This document shows, one piece after another, positions 1 through 5,068 of a DNA stretch of 5,068 nucleotides. The notes below the pieces were generated by a model. That model searched no databases. It was not told the DNA's origin and worked only from the letters and a program-made list of their open reading frames with translations. Made by a program: the position numbers and the translations under genes. The DNA comes from an uncultured Bacteroidales bacterium. Its GTDB lineage: Bacteria > Bacteroidota > Bacteroidia > Bacteroidales > UBA932. The stretch is from contig CAMJHW010000113.1 in assembly GCA_946405645.1 (NCBI GenBank), positions 1-5,068 of the forward strand. The letters are read 5' to 3'. Every line of letters starts with the position of its first letter. Position 1 is the stretch's first letter.

Positions 1-941
1 AAGGGCTGGAAGCGTTCGTTCCAGACTTGCCAGAGATTGTCAGTGTAGATGTTGCCCTGTGAGAAGCGGTCGCGGTCAATGTTGGGGCAGGCGCAGATGC
101 GGCCGTCGATGAGAACCGAGGCGATGTTGACGCCCGCGTGGCAGAAGAAGCGAACATCTCGGACTTTTTCCTCGTATTTGCCAAGGTAGCCTTCGCAGGA
201 GAAGGTTACGTTCATTGGCTGTGACTGCCTTGTTTTTTGTTCTTGCTTTGCCTCTTCCCTCTTTGACTTGATGAATTCCATCAGTGTGACGAATTCCTTA
301 TCGGTGAGATGCATATCGGGGTCGTTTGCAGCACGACCTATGGGGATGATGGTGAAGAGGCGCCACTGCTTGAGGCCATTGTTTTTGAGGAGGGCATAGA
401 TCTCCGGGAGCTCGGTTAGATTGCGGCGGTTCACGCAGGTGACGACGTCGGAGTTGAGACGGGGGTCTTTGGCGAAGGCTTCGATGGCGCGGATGGCGCG
501 TTTGTAACTGCCCGGGACGCCGCGCATCCAGTCGTGGGAGGCCTCGAGTCCGTCAAGGCTGACGGTGACGGCGCCCATACCTGCGTCCATGAGTTTCAGA
601 TGCATGGCGTCGTCGTAGAACCAGCCGTTGGAGACTATGCCCCAGAGGAGGCCGCGGCTGCGGAGCTCGCGGCCGATCTCGAGTATGTCGGGCCGGAGGA
701 GGGGCTCCCCTCCCGTGAGGACGACGCAGAAGTTCTTGGCGCGGTCTTGGACTGGGATGGTGTCGATGGCGGCGAGGAAGTCCTCGAGAGGCATATCCTT
801 CTGACTTTGTACGATGCCGCAGTCGCTGCCGCAGTGGCGGCAGTGGAAATTGCAGCGGGTGGTGCACTCCCAGAAAAGGTAGTTGAGTTCGTGCACCTTG
901 ACCTCGTTGTCGCGGAAAAGCCGGAAGAGGAAGGGATTCAC
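1..941 (-). CDS. Radical SAM/SPASM enzyme of the rSAM/lipoprotein system (3' end beyond window)
   Basis: The reading frame is open from 941 to the left edge: 313 complete codons, no stop. The radical SAM cluster motif C30-x3-C34-x2-C37 lies in CTTRCNFHCRHCGSDC, with extra cysteines C26 and C41. The SAM-binding GGEP is at residues 77-80, SNGW at 104-107 and the VTVSLDG strand at 125-131. C249, C267, C283 and C285, the last three in a CHAGVNIASVLIDGRICACP block, look like the start of a SPASM-type auxiliary Fe-S domain whose remaining cysteines would be off the window. The WEC...HCGSDC signature and the divergent small lipoprotein gene fit TIGR04133 (recalled, not searched). Such enzymes cleave S-adenosylmethionine reductively to start radical chemistry, often on peptides; the substrate here is unknown. 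No ATG exists between the upstream in-frame stop and the conserved core. I chose GTG at 941; the alternative TTG at 968 lies inside the predicted -7 box. Codons end strongly in C or G. Confidence 0.93.
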   Translation of the reverse strand, partial: MNPFLFRLFRDNEVKVHELNYLFWECTTRCNFHCRHCGSDCGIVQSQKDMPLEDFLAAIDTIPVQDRAKNFCVVLTGGEPLLRPDILEIGRELRSRGLLWGIVSNGWFYDDAMHLKLMDAGMGAVTVSLDGLEASHDWMRGVPGSYKRAIRAIEAFAKDPRLNSDVVTCVNRRNLTELPEIYALLKNNGLKQWRLFTIIPIGRAANDPDMHLTDKEFVTLMEFIKSKREEAKQEQKTRQSQPMNVTFSCEGYLGKYEEKVRDVRFFCHAGVNIASVLIDGRICACPNIDRDRFSQGNIYTDNLWQVWNERFQP

Positions 942-961
942 GGGCGTTTGTGTTTTGCTGT

Positions 962-969
962 TTTGCAAA
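962..969. repeat. 8-base palindrome TTTGCAAA between the divergent promoters
   Basis: TTTGCAAA is a perfect palindrome. It contains the whole -33 element of the plus-strand promoter and the last four bases of the minus-strand -7 box. A protein or polymerase bound here would affect both directions. The AT-rich setting makes chance likely, so a true operator is only a possibility. Confidence 0.25.
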
Positions 970-973
970 TATA
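966..973 (-). promoter_or_regulatory. Bacteroidetes-type -7 box for the radical SAM gene
   Basis: On the minus strand this reads TATATTTG, a full match to the TAnnTTTG -7 consensus of the Bacteroidetes primary sigma factor. No good TTTG -33 element is present at 19-21 bases upstream, so the match is half-supported. Transcription would start near 959, giving a leader of about 18 bases before the GTG at 941. The box abuts the -33 element of the divergent promoter. Confidence 0.5.
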
Positions 974-1018
974 ATTCTTTGGAGTAAATTTGTGAAGAGG
1001 TTTTAATATGGTTGCACG

Positions 1019-1402
1019 ATGAAATGGCTGCACAATATTCTCAGGGGCGTATCCCTTACGAGCGCATTGTTCGTGTTCCAGGCATGCTACGGGATGCCTG
1101 AGCCGCCTCTTTATGAGGAAGGCGGCGAGGCGACGATGTCATTCTCTGTCGTTTCCCGGGCGACGGGTGAGCCTGTCGAGGGAGTGATGGTCAAAGGGAG
1201 CGCGGTCAGCAGGGACCATATGAATCCGCTGGGGGTAACCGGAGCGGACGGGAAGTGCCAGGTGAGGATTCCTTACAGGAGGAACCTGGAGGGACCGTTC
1301 ATCGAGTTCGAGGATCCTTCGGGGAGCTTTGCCGTCAAGGACACTTCGCTGGTCGATCTGCGCGAGCGCGACATTGTCATCAAGCTGGATCCTTCGTTAT
1401 GA
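1019..1402 (+). CDS. Radical SAM-associated putative lipoprotein
   Basis: This 127-residue protein starts with a short positively charged stretch (K2, R9), a hydrophobic core at about residues 11-20 and a lipobox-like FQA-C with C23 as the expected lipidated residue. C23 is followed by YGMPEPP; a Cys-Tyr-Gly step next to prolines is, as I recall, typical of TIGR04134, the lipoprotein partner of TIGR04133 enzymes. Residues about 39-125 read as a beta-sandwich of the carboxypeptidase-regulatory/Ig-like kind (SVVSRATGEPVEGVMVKG, then GVTGADGKCQVRIP), ending in a VIKLD strand. A second cysteine, C80, lies in this domain. The mature protein should be an anchored envelope protein; whether it faces the surface or the periplasm cannot be told. 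The ATG at 1019 is about 20 bases below a strong promoter match. The next gene starts inside its stop (ATGA), implying coupled translation. Whether the divergent enzyme modifies it is unproven. Confidence 0.85.
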   Translation: MKWLHNILRGVSLTSALFVFQACYGMPEPPLYEEGGEATMSFSVVSRATGEPVEGVMVKGSAVSRDHMNPLGVTGADGKCQVRIPYRRNLEGPFIEFEDPSGSFAVKDTSLVDLRERDIVIKLDPSL

Positions 1403-2025
1403 GAACGAGATTACTGATAGCAACTTTGGTGTTGCTTGGATTGTTCTCGGGTACTGCTTGGGGACAGGAAATTCCGTTCGAGAAATCATATTCCATAGAG
1501 ATAGGAACGGGCATAAGGCCGTTCCAGATGATGATCAATCCGTTACGGGCGGCGCAGGAGAAACTGGCCCCGAAGGGGCAGGATGTGGACACGGATGGTT
1601 CATTCTATCCTGTAGTCAACCTTACGGGAGTGCTACGGTCGGGATGGAAGACCGAGTTTACACTGTCGGCCGGAGCTTCGTGGTATCATCATAGGTTGAT
1701 ACAGTATCCTTCGTTCGGGATGGATCCCGACGGGAAGCCGAGATACGATTTGGAACATGGAGAGCGAGTGGGGTGGATGGATTCCATTCCGGCGTTCTCG
1801 GGAACGTTCCAGTGGAGGCATCTGTGGAATCCTTCCAACGCGTTCCTTGTATATACCGCGCTGGGAGCCGGAGTGACGGTATCGTATTTCTCTCCATTCT
1901 TCCCGCTGCTGTCGCTTACGCCCGTGGCGTTCCGCTACGGAGGAGAGCATTTCTATGCATATACGGAAATGACGCTGGGGCCTTTGGCCTCTTTCGTCCA
2001 TGGAGGGTTGGGATGGAGGTTCTGA
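1399..2025 (+). CDS. Secreted hypothetical protein, probable small outer membrane beta-barrel
   Basis: I do not recognise a named family for this 208-residue protein. It begins MRTRLLIATLVLLGLFSG, a classic signal peptide with probable cleavage after G22 (AWG before QE). The mature part is rich in alternating aromatic and small residues, with strand-like stretches such as SYSIEIGTGIRPF, FTLSAGASWYHH, AFLVYTALGAGVTVSYF and FYAYTEMTLGPL. It ends GGLGWRF; a C-terminal phenylalanine in a final amphipathic strand is the usual recognition signal for the BAM complex, so an 8-strand-class barrel is a reasonable guess. The frame is open back to 1255, but the ATG at 1399 is chosen because the signal peptide begins exactly there and it overlaps the lipoprotein stop by four bases (ATGA). 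Coupling to the lipoprotein suggests the two proteins act together. A soluble periplasmic beta protein is the main alternative. Confidence 0.75.
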   Translation: MRTRLLIATLVLLGLFSGTAWGQEIPFEKSYSIEIGTGIRPFQMMINPLRAAQEKLAPKGQDVDTDGSFYPVVNLTGVLRSGWKTEFTLSAGASWYHHRLIQYPSFGMDPDGKPRYDLEHGERVGWMDSIPAFSGTFQWRHLWNPSNAFLVYTALGAGVTVSYFSPFFPLLSLTPVAFRYGGEHFYAYTEMTLGPLASFVHGGLGWRF

Positions 2026-2035
2026 TTTGATTGTT

Positions 2036-2311
2036 ATGGATAACTATACTTTGATCAATAGAGTTTCGATGATGGAGTACCGCTGCGACAAGGTCCGGCG
2101 GGTGTTGGATGAGTTGGAAGAGGCCGTGGCGAGGTACGAGGATGCGAAGGAGGAGATAAAGGTGCTGGAGGAGTATATGGAGTCAGGGCAATGGCTCCGG
2201 GACTTCGAAGCGGACGAGGCGGGAGAGATTCCCGCGGGAGTGAAGAGAGGTGTTTTGTCCGAGGATGCTCTGTACGATCTTCTGACTTCGGCTTCATCGT
2301 TTGAATTATGA
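2036..2311 (+). CDS. DUF4298 domain-containing protein
   Basis: This is a 91-residue cytoplasmic protein with no signal peptide or membrane segment. Residues about 14-50 form a charged helix likely to be a coiled coil (VRRVLDELEEAVARYEDAKEE). They are followed by the conserved DUF4298 tail: SGQWLRDFEADEAG at 50-63, then KRGVLSEDALYDLL at 70-83. The domain's function is unknown; the full family length is present. The frame is open upstream to 2000, but that start would overlap the preceding gene, so the ATG at 2036, ten bases after the previous stop, is preferred. No Shine-Dalgarno sequence is obvious, as is normal in this phylum. Its stop overlaps the start of the receptor gene by four bases (ATGA). 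A small soluble protein between envelope genes is odd, so it may be co-expressed without being a physical partner. Confidence 0.85.
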   Translation: MDNYTLINRVSMMEYRCDKVRRVLDELEEAVARYEDAKEEIKVLEEYMESGQWLRDFEADEAGEIPAGVKRGVLSEDALYDLLTSASSFEL

Positions 2312-4272
2312 GACATGTGAGAGGGATCTGGGGGGTTGTTTTGGGAATGTGCGCGGCGGCGCCCTGCCTCGGGCAGGAGCAGCAGCCGCTCTACGAGCAG
2401 CTGGATGGCGTGGTGGTAACCGCCAGCCGACTGCCGTCCTTCCTTGGACAAAGCGCAAGGATGGTGACTGTGCTGGACAGCCTTGCGATATCTTCCATTC
2501 CGGCAACAAGCATTAATGATTTATTGAAGTTCGCCGCAGGCGCGGACGTCCGTCAGAGGGGCCCCTTCGGGGTCCAGACGGACATCAGCCTGCGGGGCGG
2601 GACCTGCGAGCAGATTGCCGTCCTGCTGGACGGCGTCAGCATCGCGGACCCGCAGACCGGGCACAACTCGGTGGACTTTCCCGTTCCGGTGTCGGAGATC
2701 GAACGTATCGAGATACTGGAGGGCCCCGCTGCGCGCACTTACGGGACGTCGTCGCTGCTGGGAGCCATCAACATAGTCACCCGAAAGCCGGAGCGCAGCG
2801 GGGCGGAGGTCCGCCTGGAAGGCGGGTCGCATGGCCTGGCTTCGGCCTCACTTTCAGTGAGGGAGGCACGCGGCCGGGTGCGGAACGCCGTCTCGGCGGG
2901 CTACACCCGCAGCGACGGCTACACCCGCAACCTCGCCGGCGGCCTCAACACCGACTTCAAGTCGGCCAAGGCGTTCTACCAGGGAGTCGCAGACCTGAAA
3001 GACTTCAGGCTCGGATGGCATGCGGGGGCATCGGTCAAGGACTTCGGATCCGGGACCTTCTATTCCCCCAGGTTCGACGACCAGTTCGAGCATACGGCCA
3101 AGACGTTCCTGGCCGTACAAGGAGAGTCCGCCGGGGCGCTCCATCTGAGGCCCCGGCTGTACTGGAACCACGGCGAGGACCGCTTCGAACTGTTCCGGTC
3201 CAGACCTGAGCTCTATCCCTTCAACTATCACCGTACCAATGTGTTGGGCGCCAATCTGGACGGCTGGACACAGACGCCCCTGGGCCGTACGGCCTTCGGG
3301 GCTGAAATCCGCAATGAAGGCATCGTCAGCACCAATCTCGGAGAGCCCCTTCAGGAACAGATCAAGGTCAGTGGACAGGATGCGTACTACAAAGTCGGCC
3401 TGAACCGTACCGACATCAGCCTGTTCCTGGAGCACAATGTCACAGTTTCCCGCTTCGCGTTCTCCGGAGGGTTCAGCTTATCCCGTAATACCGGAAATGA
3501 CGAAGGCTTCCGAATCTATCCCGGAGCGGATGCGAGTTTCCAGTTGTCGCAGAAGCTGAAACTCTATGCATCGTACAACAGCTCACTTCGGATGCCTTCG
3601 TTCACGGAGTTGTACTACTCCGTCGGCGGATACAAGGCGGACAAGAACCTGAAGGCAGAGAAGATGCAATCCGTCGAAGGAGGGTTCAAATTCCTGTCCC
3701 GAGGGGTGAGGATTGTCGGCAGTGTCTATTACAATGACGGGCGTGACCTTATAGACTGGATCAGGGACACGTCGGTTCCCGACGCTCCCTGGCAGTCGGT
3801 CAATCACGCCCGCATCAAGTCGCTCGGAGAAGAAGTGACCTTGCGTCTGGAGCCGGCCGTTCTGCTTGACTCGCCACTGTTCCCTTTGAAGAGCCTCTCC
3901 GCCAGCTATGCGCATATCTCACAGAAAAAGGATGCCATGGAAGGCATCCAATCATATTACGCGCTTGAATATCTGCGCAACAAAGTCGTGCTCCAGGCAG
4001 GGTTCCGGCTCTTCGAGAAACTGTCGGTGGATCTCTCCTATCGCTGGCATGACCGCGTGGGAAGTTACGAACCGTATGCTTCCGGGAAGAGTCTCGGCGG
4101 CCTGGTCCCCTATCAGCCTTACAGTCTTGTAGACTGCAAGGCTTCATGGGACGCCGGCCGCTTCAACTTCTGGCTTGAGGCCGACAATATATTGAATGTA
4201 ACCTACTTCGACCACGGGAACATTCCCCAGCCGGGCATTTGGTTCAAGGCCGGTACGATCATCAGGCTCTAG
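2308..4272 (+). CDS. TonB-dependent outer membrane receptor, BtuB/CirA type
   Basis: This is a complete 654-residue receptor that should import a scarce ligand across the outer membrane using TonB-ExbB-ExbD energy. A signal peptide covers residues 1-22 (cleavage before QEQQ). A TonB-box-like DGVVVTASR follows at 33-41. The plug domain is about 40-160, with DISLRGG at 92-98, LLDGVSIADPQTGH at 106-119, IERIEILEGPAARTYGTSSLLGA at 131-153 and INIVTRKP just after. The rest is a 22-strand-type barrel with the conserved SLRMPSFTELYY segment and a final strand ending GIWFKAGTIIRL. The length and the lack of an N-terminal carboxypeptidase-like domain separate it from SusC-type glycan receptors. The plug resembles Bacteroidetes receptors often labelled BtuB, but I see no cobalamin riboswitch or BtuC/D/F/G genes, so the ligand (corrinoid, siderophore, heme or other) is open. 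Translation is probably coupled to the DUF4298 gene. It appears more GC-rich, especially in its first half, than the two genes before it. Confidence 0.93.
   Translation: MRHVRGIWGVVLGMCAAAPCLGQEQQPLYEQLDGVVVTASRLPSFLGQSARMVTVLDSLAISSIPATSINDLLKFAAGADVRQRGPFGVQTDISLRGGTCEQIAVLLDGVSIADPQTGHNSVDFPVPVSEIERIEILEGPAARTYGTSSLLGAINIVTRKPERSGAEVRLEGGSHGLASASLSVREARGRVRNAVSAGYTRSDGYTRNLAGGLNTDFKSAKAFYQGVADLKDFRLGWHAGASVKDFGSGTFYSPRFDDQFEHTAKTFLAVQGESAGALHLRPRLYWNHGEDRFELFRSRPELYPFNYHRTNVLGANLDGWTQTPLGRTAFGAEIRNEGIVSTNLGEPLQEQIKVSGQDAYYKVGLNRTDISLFLEHNVTVSRFAFSGGFSLSRNTGNDEGFRIYPGADASFQLSQKLKLYASYNSSLRMPSFTELYYSVGGYKADKNLKAEKMQSVEGGFKFLSRGVRIVGSVYYNDGRDLIDWIRDTSVPDAPWQSVNHARIKSLGEEVTLRLEPAVLLDSPLFPLKSLSASYAHISQKKDAMEGIQSYYALEYLRNKVVLQAGFRLFEKLSVDLSYRWHDRVGSYEPYASGKSLGGLVPYQPYSLVDCKASWDAGRFNFWLEADNILNVTYFDHGNIPQPGIWFKAGTIIRL
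2899..2929 (+). repeat. Direct repeat of 13 bases inside the receptor gene
   Basis: GGCTACACCCGCA occurs at 2899-2911 and again at 2917-2929, a period of 18 bases that encodes GYTRSD then GYTRNL. It lies in an early barrel strand and loop of the receptor. The protein pattern GYxRSDGY is common in such receptors, so the repeat probably reflects protein constraint plus biased codons, not a mobile or unstable element. Confidence 0.6.
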
Positions 4273-4273
4273 A

Positions 4274-5068
4274 CTACATCCTGCTCTTGCTGTCCTGACC
4301 GGCTCCGGTGCCGCGGTACTTGCTCTGGGCGGTGTTGAAGTTGTAGCGTACGGAGAACTTGATACGCTGCTGGTCCATCCGGTTGGTCTGAGTGATGGTG
4401 TGGCTTCCGAAATCGGAATCGACGTTCATATTGGCAGTCCCGAGGAGGTCGTTGCCCTCGAGGCGCAATACAAGTGAGCCATCCTTCAGCATGGTCTTCT
4501 GTATGGCGGCCGTCACGTTTGAATAGACATTTGTCATAAGGAGGTTGCCGGTATAGCCCTTGGACTGTACAAGGCCACCAAGTTCGAACTGCCATCCTCC
4601 TTTAAGGGTAAGGGTATTGAGGAGCTGGGCGAAATAGATGGGCTTACCATTGAACTTCGTTTCCCTGTAGCCGGAGGGTACGCGAGGATCCGCCACGGTG
4701 ATGGTCAGCCACTGAGGCTGAACGCCAAGGGTATAGTTCAGTGTCCAGGGCCCCACGGTAGGAGTAAGGTTCACAAAGGCGGACATAGTCCTGAAAGGAG
4801 TCTCGATATTGCGGGGCTGAACCAATACGGCTCCTTCATCGTTGTAGGGGGAAGACCAGGTCATGATCGCATCGTCCGTACGGGTGTAGTTGACGGACAT
4901 GGTGACGAACTTCCAGACGGCGGTCAGGCTGACGTTGTGCGAGAGCTCGGGCTGGAGCAGAGCGTTGCCGCTCTGCCAGGTGTAACGGCTGTTGTAGCGG
5001 ATGGCGCTGGACAGGTTGGCATAGTTGGGGCGGGTGGTCTTGGCGCTGTAGTTGAGCATCATCTGCAT
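4274..5068 (-). CDS. Outer membrane beta-barrel protein, PF14905-like, C-terminal part (5' end beyond window)
   Basis: The frame reads 264 residues to a TAG at 4276-4274. It is the end of a large outer membrane barrel: near the right edge, LNYSAKTTRPNYANLSS and SGNALLQPELSHNVSL match the mid-barrel pattern (SxRPxYxxL, then GNxxLxPE) of the OMP_b-brl_3 group of TonB-receptor-like proteins. Alternating strands follow, such as MSVNYTRTDDAIMTW, GGWQFELGGLVQSKGYTG and GSLVLRLEGNDLL. The final strand IKFSVRYNFN is followed by a tail KYRGTGAGQDSKSRM; a GTGAG...R tail is typical of this group. An ATG falls exactly at the right edge, but it is internal to the barrel. Family members usually run to roughly 700-900 residues with a carboxypeptidase-like domain and plug upstream, so most of the gene should lie beyond 5068. 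Its ligand is unknown. The stop is one base from the convergent receptor stop. Confidence 0.88.
   Translation of the reverse strand: MQMMLNYSAKTTRPNYANLSSAIRYNSRYTWQSGNALLQPELSHNVSLTAVWKFVTMSVNYTRTDDAIMTWSSPYNDEGAVLVQPRNIETPFRTMSAFVNLTPTVGPWTLNYTLGVQPQWLTITVADPRVPSGYRETKFNGKPIYFAQLLNTLTLKGGWQFELGGLVQSKGYTGNLLMTNVYSNVTAAIQKTMLKDGSLVLRLEGNDLLGTANMNVDSDFGSHTITQTNRMDQQRIKFSVRYNFNTAQSKYRGTGAGQDSKSRM

Larger units (their letters stand above)
962..992 (+). promoter_or_regulatory. Bacteroidetes-type promoter for the lipoprotein operon
   Basis: TTTG at 962-965, a 19-base spacer and TAAATTTG at 985-992 match the Bacteroidetes consensus TTTG-N19-21-TAnnTTTG in both elements and in spacing. Transcription would start near 999, leaving a leader of about 20 bases before the ATG at 1019. 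No comparable promoter was seen at the starts of the next three genes, which supports this one driving the whole plus-strand group. The call rests on consensus matching by eye. Confidence 0.7.

Noticed and set aside
534..974. Plus-strand open frame of 146 codons
   Set aside because: It lies antisense to the radical SAM gene, whose cysteine, GGEP and SPASM-type motifs are all intact. The translation is low-complexity Val/Ala/Glu/Gly, the usual shadow of C-ending codons on the other strand.
1255..1398. Upstream in-frame extension of the barrel candidate (48 extra codons)
   Set aside because: It overlaps the lipoprotein gene and would bury the signal peptide that starts exactly at 1399. The ATGA overlap start is far more likely.
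2300..2330. Reading the receptor N-terminus (CLGQ around residue 20) as a lipoprotein signal
   Set aside because: Pro at the position before C20 does not fit a lipobox; an ordinary signal peptide cleaved before Q23 fits better.
2044..2451. Minus-strand open frame of 135 codons across the DUF4298/receptor junction
   Set aside because: It is antisense to two well-supported coupled genes. Its Ser/Arg-rich translation shows no family features.
2854..3435. Minus-strand open frame of 193 codons inside the receptor gene
   Set aside because: It is antisense to a receptor barrel with clear motifs on both sides. The translation shows no recognisable domain or signal and is explained by GC-rich codon bias.
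4298..4310. Inverted repeat ACCGG-CT-CCGGT just past the convergent stops, as a terminator
   Set aside because: The stem is only five pairs, the loop is two bases, no T-run follows on either strand, and it lies in the conserved GTGAG tail coding region of the minus-strand barrel gene.
1..5068. tRNA, rRNA, CRISPR array, insertion sequence or attachment site
   Set aside because: No cloverleaf, regular spaced repeats, transposase motifs or terminal inverted repeats were seen. Nearly every base is accounted for by coding sequence and one short promoter region.

Overview
The window looks like a moderately GC-rich genome of the Bacteroidota, most likely Bacteroidales. The reasons are a TTTG-N19-TAAATTTG promoter of the Bacteroidetes sigma type, starts without Shine-Dalgarno sequences, a radical SAM/lipoprotein gene pair of the kind known from gut Bacteroidales, a DUF4298 gene, a TonB-dependent receptor, and a PF14905-like outer membrane barrel. 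I cannot place the genus. Coding density is very high: the only intergenic space over 15 bases is the roughly 77-base divergent promoter region.

Layout. Bases 1-941 (minus) hold the first 313 codons of a radical SAM enzyme with the start of a SPASM-type C-terminal cysteine cluster; the gene runs off the left edge. Bases 942-1018 are a divergent promoter region with two interlocked Bacteroidetes-type promoters. Reading rightwards, four plus-strand genes are packed as one apparent operon: a small lipoprotein (1019-1402), a secreted protein that looks like a small outer membrane beta-barrel (1399-2025), a DUF4298 protein (2036-2311) and a 654-residue BtuB/CirA-type TonB-dependent receptor (2308-4272). 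Junctions are a 4-base overlap, a 10-base gap and a 4-base overlap. Bases 4274-5068 (minus) hold the C-terminal part of another outer membrane beta-barrel protein, convergent with the receptor at a spacing of a single base and running off the right edge.

How the genes may work together. The radical SAM enzyme and lipoprotein match, from memory, the paired families called the 'rSAM/lipoprotein system' (TIGR04133/TIGR04134), whose chemistry and purpose are to my knowledge undescribed. Here the lipoprotein is also translationally coupled to a small barrel-like protein and sits in one transcription unit with a TonB-dependent receptor. A working hypothesis, not shown by the sequence alone, is that the lipoprotein and barrel are envelope partners of the receptor and that the enzyme acts on one of them. 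The receptor's substrate cannot be read from the sequence.
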